Positions 1-7,143 are shown, numbered from the stretch's first letter. The stretch: 10,740 bases of DNA from Bacillota bacterium (GCA_023436765.1 JAEZHX010000121.1:1-10740); one strand, 5' to 3'. Notes: generated from the sequence alone by a model not told the origin. Numbers and translations: made by a program.

Positions 1-377
1 GCTGCAGAAATCTTATCCTCTGACAGCAGAAGCTCAGCCTCTTCTCCGGTTACGATTGTATAGGAGATCATACTCTTAATCTGAGTATTGCCCAGGAAAT
101 CCGTAAAGAAGATTTGCTCCGGATCCGGAATGGTGCCGATATCACCGATCTCCATTTGATCCAGCAGCTCCTGATACATGGTAAGCTCGGCATCATGATC
201 ATATTCCTTGACCACGGCAATATCCATATGTGTGATACCGCTGTCCGTGTTGGTGAAGGCATTTTTCAGAGAAAAACCCAGGATAGTCATAAGGATGAAG
301 GGCATTAGTAGGATGACGGTAAGAATTTTCTTATCGCTTAGGATGTTCTTCACATCTTTCCATATCATTAATAACAT
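1..377 (-). CDS. ABC-2 type exporter permease, N-terminal part (cut by window edge)
   Basis: The frame is open for 125 codons from ATG at 377 and leaves the window at base 1. The protein starts MLLMIWKDVKNILSDKK, followed by a hydrophobic helix (about residues 19-37, with the LLMPFILMTILGFSL stretch). A hydrophilic region, probably extracellular, then runs from about residue 38 to the edge. This pattern (cytoplasmic start with K-D and S-D-K-K, one helix, large outside domain) is typical of ABC-2 membrane proteins of the NatB/YhaP/DrrB kind. An AAGGAGG ribosome binding site lies six bases before the ATG and overlaps the TAA stop of the ATPase gene upstream, so the two are surely co-translated halves of one exporter. 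The substrate cannot be told. Later helices are outside the window. Confidence 0.85.
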   Translation of the reverse strand, partial: MLLMIWKDVKNILSDKKILTVILLMPFILMTILGFSLKNAFTNTDSGITHMDIAVVKEYDHDAELTMYQELLDQMEIGDIGTIPDPEQIFFTDFLGNTQIKSMISYTIVTGEEAELLLSEDKISA

Positions 378-388
378 CGTATCCCTCC

Positions 389-1330
389 TTAATCCCGTAG
401 AACCCGACCGGTCAGATTAAGGAACACCGTCTCCAGGTTGGGCTGTTCGAATTCCATGGACAGGATACCGATATTCTCCTCATGCAGTAAATCAATGATA
501 TTTTTAAATACCCATTTATCTTCGTTCGACCGGATAAGGATTTCCTTCGATTCCTCTTCCTGAGTGACTGAGAGGACGTGGGGGATTGCTTTCATCCTGC
601 TTAACAGCTCAGGACCGTTAGATTCTGTCTTCAGCTTAATTCCCCGGGTCTTGTCATACTGCTCGATCAGCTGTGCTTTCGTTCCGTCCGCAATGATCTT
701 ACCCTGATCCATGATACAGATCCGGTCACAGAGGTATTCCACCTCCTCCATATAATGGCTGGTGTAGATTACGGTCATGCCCTGTTTATTCAAGGCCAGG
801 ACCGTATCCAGGATATGCTTCCTGGATTGGGGGTCTATTCCTACGGTGGGCTCATCCATGATGATGAGCTCGGGATTATGGAGAAGGGCAGCTCCGATAT
901 TGAGCCTTCGCTTCATGCCGCCTGAGTAAGTCTTAACCTTGTCCTTCAAGCGGTCCTTGATTCCGATGATTTCCGAAATCTCATCTATTTTCTTCTTAAG
1001 CCGCTCTCCCTTCACTCCGTAATTCTGCCCCCAGAAGGATAGATTATCCTTACCGGTAAGCATCGGATACAGGGCGATTTCCTGGGGTACATAGCCGAGG
1101 CTCTCCTGAATGACCTTCGGCTTCTGCAGGATACTGGTATTCGCATAGAAGATGTCCCCCGAATCCGGCTTAAGGAGGGTGGAAATCATTGAAATAGTCG
1201 TTGATTTTCCGGCACCGTTCGGTCCCAGAAGTCCCAGTATCTCCCCCTTATTCACACTGAAGCTGATGCCATCGACTGCTTTTATCTTCTTGAAATGTTT
1301 ACTGATATGTTCCACCCTGATTAATTCCAT
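389..1330 (-). CDS. ABC-2 type exporter ATP-binding protein
   Basis: This is the ATPase of an ABC exporter, 313 residues from the chosen start. It has Walker A GPNGAGKST (36-44), Q-loop Gln83, signature YSGGM (135-139), Walker B ending MDE (158-160) with the GID D-loop (164-166), and switch His192 in YTSHYMEE. The remaining hundred residues form the C-terminal extension usual in NatA/DrrA/CcmA-like ATPases that pair with ABC-2 permeases. An in-frame ATG at 1342 adds four residues but has AAAGG directly against it; ATG 1330 has GGAGG four bases upstream and gives the usual MELIRVEHISK start, so 1330 is preferred. The permease ATG follows the stop by 11 bases. Drugs, peptides, lipids or sodium are all possible substrates. 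Confidence 0.93.
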   Translation of the reverse strand: MELIRVEHISKHFKKIKAVDGISFSVNKGEILGLLGPNGAGKSTTISMISTLLKPDSGDIFYANTSILQKPKVIQESLGYVPQEIALYPMLTGKDNLSFWGQNYGVKGERLKKKIDEISEIIGIKDRLKDKVKTYSGGMKRRLNIGAALLHNPELIIMDEPTVGIDPQSRKHILDTVLALNKQGMTVIYTSHYMEEVEYLCDRICIMDQGKIIADGTKAQLIEQYDKTRGIKLKTESNGPELLSRMKAIPHVLSVTQEEESKEILIRSNEDKWVFKNIIDLLHEENIGILSMEFEQPNLETVFLNLTGRVLRD

Positions 1331-1380
1331 AGCTCCTCCCATCCTTTCTCTACATATGTATCCGGAGTCAGTGCCACCAA
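1321..1380 (-). CDS. possible 19-residue leader ORF overlapping the ABC ATPase start
   Basis: On the minus strand a TTG at 1380 has an AAAGGAG ribosome binding site (1387-1393) six bases upstream and opens 19 codons ending in TAA at 1323-1321. The peptide would be MVALTPDTYVEKGWEELWN. The ORF contains the ribosome binding site of the ATPase gene and overlaps its first codons in another frame, the arrangement expected for translational coupling. I recognise no family. It could also be the remnant tail of a lost upstream gene or chance. The strong ribosome binding site at correct spacing is the main support. Confidence 0.3.
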   Translation of the reverse strand: MVALTPDTYVEKGWEELWN

Positions 1381-1456
1381 CTAAATCTCCTTTGCTTCAC
1401 CGAGTCTGCATAAACGTGACTTTCCCTGAAATCCTAATTCACCTCAACATAACAGT
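1331..1456. other. gap between nitroreductase and ABC exporter genes
   Basis: These 126 bases hold the possible small leader ORF and a perfect 10-base palindrome TACATATGTA at 1351-1360, about 20 bases before the ATPase start. I see no convincing terminator hairpin after the nitroreductase and no clear promoter for the exporter, so read-through from the nitroreductase promoter is possible. The palindrome may be half of an operator or chance. Confidence 0.4.
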
Positions 1457-2203
1457 TTATACTGCCTTAAACACCGCGGGATTTCCCGGCGGGAAGCTTC
1501 CTGTCATAGGGTCCGTAATGCAGGCTTTGGCTCCTAGCTCGAAATGAAGCTTAGCGATCCCGAGGTCGATCAGCCGATATTGCCTCGGATCCTTAATGAA
1601 GAGGGTTACCTTACCGGAACGGTACTCCCCGTGTACCGGATGGGCATTTACAGCCGAGGGTGCGTTCTTAACCGCTTCCATGCCGGACAGAAACCAATCC
1701 GGAACCTGTGAATCGGAAGTATAGAACTCCTCCAGGGGCTTCGCTTTGCGATGGGTAGCTTTATAAATCAGCTTCTCACGAAAATCCTGTTTTTCCTGTG
1801 AATAGCCGACTGTAATGACGCAGACCAACGATTCCTCCTCCTGAACCGTGCAGGGACAATGCTTTCTGTCGTAGGTTCCGCCCACCCAGCAGGTGCCCAG
1901 ACCGAGCTTCGTTGCCTCAAGGACCAGAAGCTCACCGTAATAACCTGCTTTCTCCTTCAGATGAACATCTCCGGTTCTCCCGACCAGAGCGAAGAAGCTC
2001 CTCACTCCGCTGAACATCCCGTAGCTTTTCAGAAGGCCCTTGAACGAAGCCCTTCCGTCCTCGATCAATTGGATGTGGAGACCGCTTATCTCGTTATATT
2101 TTGTAATGGCAGCCATCAGATGCTCCAGTGCAGCGGCCTGAATCGGCTTATCCAGATAGCTTCTTCTGGAGTATCTTAAGTTCATTGCTTCCATATCGGT
2201 CAT
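1457..2203 (-). CDS. nitroreductase family protein (TM1586-like)
   Basis: A 248-residue probable FMN-dependent oxidoreductase of the nitroreductase superfamily, cytoplasmic. It opens with the RYSRRSYLDKP motif (10-20), where family members bind flavin phosphate through arginines. It has a glycine-rich LGLGTCWVGGT segment (100-110), the APSAVNAHP motif (181-189) and DLGIAKLHFELGA (213-225). The late APSxxNxxP motif and the overall length fit the TM1586-like subfamily, a fused two-lobe form, better than the classic 170-220-residue NfsB type. An ATG at 2239 would add 12 residues, but ATG 2203 has GGAGG (2211-2215) seven bases upstream and gives MTDMEAMNLRYSRRS, so 2203 is preferred. The physiological substrate is unknown. 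The promoter is divergent from the Bce-type operon. Confidence 0.85.
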   Translation of the reverse strand: MTDMEAMNLRYSRRSYLDKPIQAAALEHLMAAITKYNEISGLHIQLIEDGRASFKGLLKSYGMFSGVRSFFALVGRTGDVHLKEKAGYYGELLVLEATKLGLGTCWVGGTYDRKHCPCTVQEEESLVCVITVGYSQEKQDFREKLIYKATHRKAKPLEEFYTSDSQVPDWFLSGMEAVKNAPSAVNAHPVHGEYRSGKVTLFIKDPRQYRLIDLGIAKLHFELGAKACITDPMTGSFPPGNPAVFKAV

Positions 2204-2239
2204 ATATATTCCTCCATAACCAAAATCATGCTGATGCAA

Positions 2240-2268
2240 ATTATATCACTTAACCAAATATCTATCAA
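2240..2268 (-). promoter_or_regulatory. sigma-A promoter of the nitroreductase gene
   Basis: Read on the minus strand: -35 TTGATA (2268-2263), a 17-base spacer, then a perfect -10 TATAAT (2245-2240) preceded by TGA, giving an extended -10. Transcription should start near 2233, about 30 bases before the ATG. It may also serve the ABC exporter genes by read-through. Confidence 0.75.
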
Positions 2269-2299
2269 CTGAATAAATTGACAGGAAATACCAACATTA

Positions 2300-2328
2300 T
2301 TGTACAAAAATGCCGTAAATGTTATAAT
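2300..2328 (+). promoter_or_regulatory. extended -10 promoter of the Bce-type regulator operon
   Basis: The element TGTTATAAT at 2320-2328 is a perfect extended -10. Seventeen bases upstream lies TTGTAC (2300-2305), a weak -35 of three matches out of six. A weak -35 with a strong extended -10 is common for such promoters. The predicted start near 2335 leaves a leader of about 120 bases before the regulator gene. It lies back to back with the nitroreductase promoter, about 30 bases away. Confidence 0.6.
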
Positions 2329-2361
2329 AAGGAGAAATGTTAATCAAAGATAACAGGAAGA

Positions 2362-2414
2362 AGGATTAGCAAAGAAAGCGGCATTCAGTGCTGAACCATT
2401 GCAGGAGTAATCCT
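2362..2414 (+). other. inverted repeat in the regulator mRNA leader
   Basis: AGGATTA (2362-2368) and TAATCCT (2408-2414) are perfect complements around 39 bases, which themselves contain TTCAG/CTGAA arms (2384-2395) separated by two bases. The leader could fold into an outer helix closing an inner hairpin. No T-run follows, so it is not a terminator, and I match it to no known riboswitch. Confidence 0.25.
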
Positions 2415-2457
2415 ATGGAAGAGTAGAAATAGGAAGTCCAGAAAGAGAAGGAACAGG

Positions 2458-3216
2458 ATGGGAGAAATGGGGGATTGTATGGCTAGAGAAGCTGGAAGGA
2501 CAAGAATACTGATGATTGAGGATGATACGAAGCTGAAGCTTCTGATGAAGGAATTCCTGGAGAGATATCAGTATGAGGTTATTCTGATCCATAATTTCAA
2601 GGAGGTTGAGAAGGAGATTACCGAGGCCGAGGCAGACCTTATTCTGTTGGATATCAATCTGCCCTATCTGGATGGCTTCTTTCTGTGCCGCTTCATTCGG
2701 AAGAAGACCTCTGTGCCGGTGATTATCGTATCAGCAAGAAACTCCGATATGGAGCAAATCATGGGGCTGGAGCTGGGAGCGGACAATTATCTGGTGAAAC
2801 CCTTCCATATGGAGCTGCTGTTAACGAAGATCAAGGCAGCACTGCGAAGGGCCTACGGGGAGTATTCGAGTCAGAAGCTGGGTTTGACCGGTGTGGGCGG
2901 ACTGATCATAAACCCGAACAATTTCCGTGTGTCCTATCAAGGACGGGAACAGGAACTGAGCAAGAATGAATTCAAGCTGTTGAAAAAGCTGTTGGAGAAG
3001 AATCATGGGATTGTTACCAGGGAGGAGCTCTTAATGGAGCTTTGGGATGATCAAACCTTCGTTGAGGACAATACTCTGACGGTTAATATAACAAGGTTAA
3101 AGGGAAAGCTGGAGGATTTGGGGATAAGACAGGTGATCAAAACCATCAGGGGAACCGGATACCTGCTGGAACTTAGTAACGGAGAGGACGGAAATGAAAC
3201 AGAAGACCATAATTAA
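2458..3216 (+). CDS. OmpR-family response regulator of a Bce-type module
   Basis: A DNA-binding response regulator of 252 residues. The receiver domain spans about residues 14-130: acidic pocket E21-D22-D23, phosphorylated Asp65 in LILLDINLPYLDG, Ser92 in IIVSARNSD, and Lys114 in YLVKPF. A winged-helix OmpR/PhoB output domain covers about 147-242 (KNEFKLLKKLL, then TLTVNITRLKGKL and the IRGTGYLL wing). The start at 2458 has AAGGA (2448-2452) five bases upstream; in-frame ATGs at 2467 and 2479 would trim 3 or 7 residues and cannot be excluded. It overlaps the kinase gene by 23 bases. By analogy with BceR, it would be phosphorylated by the neighbouring kinase and activate the transporter genes downstream, a natural target being the candidate site at 4345-4358. 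Confidence 0.92.
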   Translation: MGEMGDCMAREAGRTRILMIEDDTKLKLLMKEFLERYQYEVILIHNFKEVEKEITEAEADLILLDINLPYLDGFFLCRFIRKKTSVPVIIVSARNSDMEQIMGLELGADNYLVKPFHMELLLTKIKAALRRAYGEYSSQKLGLTGVGGLIINPNNFRVSYQGREQELSKNEFKLLKKLLEKNHGIVTREELLMELWDDQTFVEDNTLTVNITRLKGKLEDLGIRQVIKTIRGTGYLLELSNGEDGNETEDHN

Positions 3217-4297
3217 ATATATCAAGGACCATTGGATTTATGCTCTGATTTATCTCGTATTCATGATGTGTATCATTGTGTTCTATCACGTCAGTACCGA
3301 TGGAAAGGCGGAGATCATCTACCCGATTATGATCGGATTCTATGGTTTTGCCGTGCTGACAGCAATCAGCAGCTATAGGTATTTCGGATTTCGGAGAAGG
3401 ATCGGGAGGAGTATCCATAACCCGCACTATGATCTCCTCCCGAGGACGGAGGAGCAGAGGGCAATCAATGATGCGATCCAGGCCATTCACCAGCGATATA
3501 TTAGAGAACTTCAAACGATGAGGGCAGATAATGAGGCCTGGAGGCATTTCCTCTCCCAATGGGTGCATAATCTGAAGACCCCAATCTCAGTGATCAATCT
3601 TATCACGCAGAAGACAATTGCACAGGCAACAGGGACAGGGGAAGCCATGTACAGCATCGCAGAGGAGAATGAGAAGCTTGCTTCCGGAGTGGACCAGCTG
3701 TTAAGTCTGATCCGGCTTGAGAACTTTCCGAAGGATTATGTTCCGGAGCGGATGGATCTGGCAGAAGAGTTGCCATTGATCATCACCGGGATGAAGAAGC
3801 ATTTTGTGATGCATCATGTTTTCCCCGTGCTTCAGATCAAGTCTGTGGATACCCGTGTCTTCTCCGATCGAAAATGGCATAAGCTGATGCTGGAGCAGTT
3901 CCTCTCCAATGCAGTCAAGTATTCCCGGAGAGAAGAGAACCTGATAGGAGATACTTCGGACAGTAAGTATGCAAAAAAGACTGATTCGGACGGCGATCAA
4001 GACACCTCGGCGACTGTTATGATCAAGAGGGTTTATATCATACTCGAACAGGAAGAGCAGGGACTCCGCCTGACGATCCGGGATGAAGGGATCGGAATTC
4101 CGGACTATGACCTGCCCCGTATCTTTGAGCCCTTCTTCACAGGGGATAACGGCAGGGAGAATCGCAATGCTACCGGAATCGGATTATACATCGCTGATGC
4201 GGTAGCAAGGAAGCTGAACCACAGGATTGAGGTAAAATCAACCGAGGGTGTTGGTACCACTGTAACGATATATTACAGTGTAAGTAATAACTCATAG
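3194..4297 (+). CDS. Bce-type intramembrane-sensing histidine kinase
   Basis: A membrane sensor kinase of 367 residues. Two helices (about 13-31 and 42-60) are joined by an outside loop of only about ten residues, too short to bind a ligand; this is the hallmark of BceS-type kinases, which read the state of a partner ABC transporter. The dimerisation helix carries phospho-acceptor His125 in QWVHNLKTPIS, the typical Bce-type H-box. The ATPase domain has N-box Asn239 (EQFLSNAVKYS), G1 DEGIGIP (297-303), F-box FEPFF (311-315) and G2 TGIGLYIA (327-334). Residues about 247-274, between the N-box strand and the next beta strand, are an Asp/Ser/Lys-rich insertion that seems extra for the family. The start lies inside the regulator gene; GGAG at 3181-3184 supports it. 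Confidence 0.92.
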   Translation: MKQKTIIKYIKDHWIYALIYLVFMMCIIVFYHVSTDGKAEIIYPIMIGFYGFAVLTAISSYRYFGFRRRIGRSIHNPHYDLLPRTEEQRAINDAIQAIHQRYIRELQTMRADNEAWRHFLSQWVHNLKTPISVINLITQKTIAQATGTGEAMYSIAEENEKLASGVDQLLSLIRLENFPKDYVPERMDLAEELPLIITGMKKHFVMHHVFPVLQIKSVDTRVFSDRKWHKLMLEQFLSNAVKYSRREENLIGDTSDSKYAKKTDSDGDQDTSATVMIKRVYIILEQEEQGLRLTIRDEGIGIPDYDLPRIFEPFFTGDNGRENRNATGIGLYIADAVARKLNHRIEVKSTEGVGTTVTIYYSVSNNS

Positions 4298-4344
4298 TCG
4301 ATGAAAATATAAGGCGCTAACATTGATACAGTCAAGGGGAAATC

Positions 4345-4358
4345 TTTCAAAACTGTAA
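4345..4358 (+). promoter_or_regulatory. candidate BceR-type operator
   Basis: TTTCA-AAAC-TGTAA matches the half-site pattern I recall for BceR-like regulators, TNACA-N4-TGTAA, with one mismatch (T for A in the first half). It stands upstream of the ATPase and permease genes, where a Bce-type regulator would act. The consensus is from memory, and one short degenerate match is weak evidence. Confidence 0.35.
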
Positions 4359-4414
4359 GACTTCGTTAGGCAAATCGATTTCTGATTTCACCTGAAGCAG
4401 CTACAATGGGGATG

Positions 4415-4421
4415 AAAGGAG
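4415..4421 (+). promoter_or_regulatory. ribosome binding site that decides the BceA start
   Basis: AAAGGAG at 4415-4421 ends directly against an in-frame TTG at 4422, leaving no spacing, but stands nine bases before ATG 4431. The ATG is therefore the likely start. Confidence 0.75.
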
Positions 4422-4430
4422 TTGGAAAAT

Positions 4431-5195
4431 ATGAATGTATTAAAAGCAGAAAACTTAATAAAGTATTACGGCTCTCAGGAGAATGAGAGCTCTGTACAGG
4501 CACTTAAGGGTGTCAGTCTTCAGGTAGCTGAGGGGGAATTTATCGGAGTAATGGGTCCATCCGGAAGCGGCAAGACCACTCTCTTAAATATCTTAAGTGG
4601 AATTGATGAGGCTACGGCGGGCAGTGTGAGGATTGCCGGTAAAGCGTTGGAGGAGATGACCGATGAGGAGATGGCCTTATTCCGTAGACAGAAGATGGGC
4701 TTCGTCTTCCAGGACTTTAACCTAATGGACAGTCTTACCCTGAAGGAAAATGTAATGCTTCCTCTCATCCTGGAGAAGAAATCTCCCGAGGAGATGGAAA
4801 CTAAGAGTAGTGAGCTGATGCATTTCCTGGAGATTGACATGATCTCTGAGAAATATCCTTATCATGTATCCGGAGGGCAGCAGCAAAGGACAGCAGTTTG
4901 CCGAGCCATGATCAATTCTCCGGAAATTATCTTCGCCGATGAGCCGACCGGTAACCTGGACTCAAAATCCTCCAAAGCCGTAATGACCAGCTTTGAGAAG
5001 ATGAACGAGAAGCGCAAGGTTACGATCATGATGGTAACCCATGATGCATTTGCGGCAAGCTATTGCAAAAGGATCATCTTTGTTAAGGATGGGGCCTTAA
5101 ATATGGAGATTGTAAGGAAGGGTACCAGGGCGGAGTTCTTCGACCAGATATTAGACTGTCTGGCAGTATTGGAGTGTGATAGCCATGACCTTTAG
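4431..5195 (+). CDS. BceA-type ABC transporter ATP-binding protein
   Basis: An ATPase of 254 residues from ATG 4431, of the MacB/LolD/BceA group that pairs with FtsX-type permeases. Motifs: Walker A GPSGSGKTT (42-50), Q-loop Gln94 in FVFQDFNLMDSLT, signature VSGGQQQR (146-153), Walker B IIFADE (166-171), D-loop GNLDSK (174-179), switch His204 in MMVTHDA. The FNLMDSLTLKENVMLPLILE stretch is characteristic of BceA proteins. One mild oddity is Cys157 where most relatives have Ala (AVCRAM). Its last 11 bases overlap the permease gene, so the two are coupled. By analogy with BceAB, it powers removal or release of a cell-wall peptide antibiotic from its lipid target and takes part in signalling to the kinase. 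Confidence 0.93.
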   Translation: MNVLKAENLIKYYGSQENESSVQALKGVSLQVAEGEFIGVMGPSGSGKTTLLNILSGIDEATAGSVRIAGKALEEMTDEEMALFRRQKMGFVFQDFNLMDSLTLKENVMLPLILEKKSPEEMETKSSELMHFLEIDMISEKYPYHVSGGQQQRTAVCRAMINSPEIIFADEPTGNLDSKSSKAVMTSFEKMNEKRKVTIMMVTHDAFAASYCKRIIFVKDGALNMEIVRKGTRAEFFDQILDCLAVLECDSHDL

Positions 5196-7113
5196 GAATG
5201 TAGTAATAAAGAATTTTACCACCCATATCAGAAGGTACCTGGCCTTCTTCTTCTGCAGCAGCTTTACAATCATGATCTTCTTTATCTACTCTACGATTTT
5301 ATTTAATAAAAGCTTTATGAAGCTTGCTAATAAGGATGGATTTTTCTCATTGGTCTATATGTCTATCGTGGCAGTATTTCTGTTCTCCGTATTTTTTATT
5401 AACTATGCCCACAGCTCCTTCGTGAAGTCGAGAAGCAATGAGTTTGCGCTGTTTATGACTCTAGGGCTGACCAAGAAGAATATCAGCAGAATCGTTCTGC
5501 TGGAAAATATGATCATCCTGTTATCCTCCATGGTGATCGGGATGCTCTCAGGAGCGTTGTTCTCCCGGCTGTTCTTTATGATCATCAGCGAGCTGATAGG
5601 GGAAGCTCCGATTAGGTATGAATTGAATTCCCTTAGCTTTCTCGTGACTCTTCTGGTATTCCTGGTGATTTATGCTACTGCAGTTCTGACAAGTAGAAGG
5701 CGAATTCTAGGGCTTAGCATCATAAAGCTGATGCAGAGCAGGAAGGAAGGCTACCATGGGAAAGTAAGACTTCTTACGGCGGTGATAGCAGCAATCGTAT
5801 TCCTGGGTTCCTCGGTTACAATGCTGTTTCTGATGAGGGATAAGCATTTCTCAGATAAGCTCTATATGTATTTGGTTTATGCGGCAGCAGCATTTCCCTC
5901 CATGTACCTGTTAATTGCCCAGGGCTGGAACCTGTATTACCATTACAGAGCGAAGAATAAGAACAGGTACTACGGAAAGCTTCTGAGTGATAGTGAGATT
6001 GAATATAGTTTTGCGAGTAATAGAAGGATATTATTTGTTCTTAGTATCCTCAGTGCTATGATTATATTCTTCGTAGCATCGCCGATTTCTCTGTACTCCC
6101 TGGCAGACAGACTGTCTGAAGGGGAACGGATAGCACAGATAGAATATGTAGAATGGAATGGTATCAATAGCCTGGAGCAGGGAAAACTCGATCAACTGCT
6201 GGCAAAATCAATAACCCCGTTAAGTAACGCGGTGGACCATGAGTTCCTGGTGCTGAACTGCAATAACGGTACAGAGGAAGTACAGAAGCCTATTATCTCT
6301 GAGACTCTATATAAAGAGATTAATAAGAAAAAGGATATAGTCTCGGAAGGAGAGATCCTTCTGGTGATTACTACCCTGGCGCCGGGTTATCAGGAAATGG
6401 TGGGAATGGATCAGTTGACCCTTTATTCTGAGACCTTTCAGTCGGACTATAGGATAACGGGTACTGTCAAGGGGAAGGGCATTCATAACAAGGCGTTTCC
6501 CTCCAATATTACGATTGTAATGAATGATGCTGATTACAATCTGCTTCGGCAGAGGATAGACGAAGACCGGATCGGGATATCCCATCTGTTCAACTTTGAG
6601 GATTGGAAAAAGATTGCACCGTTTACGGAGGGCTTAAGAAACAGCTTGCAGCAGATCTCGCCCCTATTTCAGGTGGATTCCTTCCTTGAGGGGTATCACC
6701 TGATGAGAAATATCTATGCTATGATGATTTTCTTCACAAGCTTCATGGGGTTATTATTCTTCATCGCTGCCGGAAGTATCTTCATCTTCAAGCAATACGG
6801 GGATATGACGCACCTTAAGGAGTCCTATCAGAGGTTGACGAAGATTGGAATGACCGGGAAGGAGTTTATCCGGATGCAAGCGTCCTCCCAGAAGCTGATT
6901 TATTTCACACCGCTTATTCTGGGTACGATGATCGGCCTAGTATTCATGTATATGACTACCTTTTTGCTTGGCGGAGGTTATATGGTCGGTGTCTTTTTCC
7001 GAAATTCTATCCTGGCTTTGGTATTGTATTTTATCTCCCAGATGATATTCTACCTGGTATCCATGGAGAGGTTGAAGAGAAGTATGTTTCAAGAGGGACA
7101 TAAATATAAATAG
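5185..7113 (+). CDS. BceB-type ABC transporter permease (FtsX domains, 10 helices)
   Basis: A membrane protein of 642 residues with the BceB layout. Helices lie at about 18-40, 54-75, 104-134, 150-170, 197-217, 228-247 and 281-305; a hydrophilic outside domain of about 200 residues (306-508) follows; then helices at 509-535, 570-595 and 606-626. Helices 2-4 and 8-10 form the two FtsX units. The start MTFRNVVIKNF is typical of the family. A GTG at 5176 would add three residues, but ATG 5185 has GGAG (5171-5174) ten bases upstream and the family-like beginning. It overlaps the ATPase gene by 11 bases. In BceB proteins the outside domain sets drug specificity and is poorly conserved, so the peptide bound here cannot be predicted. 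Together with the short-loop kinase it should form one sensory complex. Confidence 0.93.
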   Translation: MTFRNVVIKNFTTHIRRYLAFFFCSSFTIMIFFIYSTILFNKSFMKLANKDGFFSLVYMSIVAVFLFSVFFINYAHSSFVKSRSNEFALFMTLGLTKKNISRIVLLENMIILLSSMVIGMLSGALFSRLFFMIISELIGEAPIRYELNSLSFLVTLLVFLVIYATAVLTSRRRILGLSIIKLMQSRKEGYHGKVRLLTAVIAAIVFLGSSVTMLFLMRDKHFSDKLYMYLVYAAAAFPSMYLLIAQGWNLYYHYRAKNKNRYYGKLLSDSEIEYSFASNRRILFVLSILSAMIIFFVASPISLYSLADRLSEGERIAQIEYVEWNGINSLEQGKLDQLLAKSITPLSNAVDHEFLVLNCNNGTEEVQKPIISETLYKEINKKKDIVSEGEILLVITTLAPGYQEMVGMDQLTLYSETFQSDYRITGTVKGKGIHNKAFPSNITIVMNDADYNLLRQRIDEDRIGISHLFNFEDWKKIAPFTEGLRNSLQQISPLFQVDSFLEGYHLMRNIYAMMIFFTSFMGLLFFIAAGSIFIFKQYGDMTHLKESYQRLTKIGMTGKEFIRMQASSQKLIYFTPLILGTMIGLVFMYMTTFLLGGGYMVGVFFRNSILALVLYFISQMIFYLVSMERLKRSMFQEGHKYK

Positions 7114-7114
7114 A

Positions 7115-7143
7115 TTGACATGAAACTATTTTTCTCCTAAACT
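7115..7143 (+). promoter_or_regulatory. promoter candidate of the HD-GYP gene
   Basis: A perfect -35 TTGACA (7115-7120), a 17-base spacer and -10 TAAACT (7138-7143, four of six). It begins two bases after the permease stop codon and would start transcription near 7150, giving a leader of about 47 bases. An inverted repeat overlaps the spacer and the -10 (7124-7153). Confidence 0.5.

Larger units (their letters stand above)
4298..4430 (+). other. spacer between kinase and transporter genes, with probable regulatory sites
   Basis: These 133 bases separate the signalling pair from the transporter pair. They contain the inverted repeat TACAGT (4327-4332) / ACTGTA (4352-4357), a candidate regulator-binding site at 4345-4358, and a possible -10 TACAAT at 4402-4407 with no good -35, as expected of an activator-dependent promoter. 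If that -10 is used, the site lies about 55-70 bases upstream of the start of transcription. The resulting leader would barely include the ribosome binding site, which weakens the idea. No terminator hairpin is visible. Confidence 0.4.

Noticed and set aside
1360..1440. Minus-strand fragment (GGTGAAG ... GGCACTG) vaguely like cobalamin riboswitch boxes
   Set aside because: Box order, spacing and pairing do not fit, and the downstream exporter is not of a cobalamin type.
1859..2179. Plus-strand open frame of 106 codons opposite the nitroreductase
   Set aside because: Shadow of a gene with clear nitroreductase motifs; no ribosome binding site or domain.
2278..2306. TTGACA at 2278-2283 as the -35 of the regulator promoter
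   Set aside because: The perfect -10 lies 39 bases away, and at 17 bases there is only TGTACA, a poor -10; kept only as part of a possible shared motif.
2337..2369. ATG at 2337 with GGAG just upstream, opening a 10-codon ORF in the regulator leader
   Set aside because: Transcription from the extended -10 should start at about 2335, leaving no room for the ribosome binding site, and the peptide has no recognisable features.
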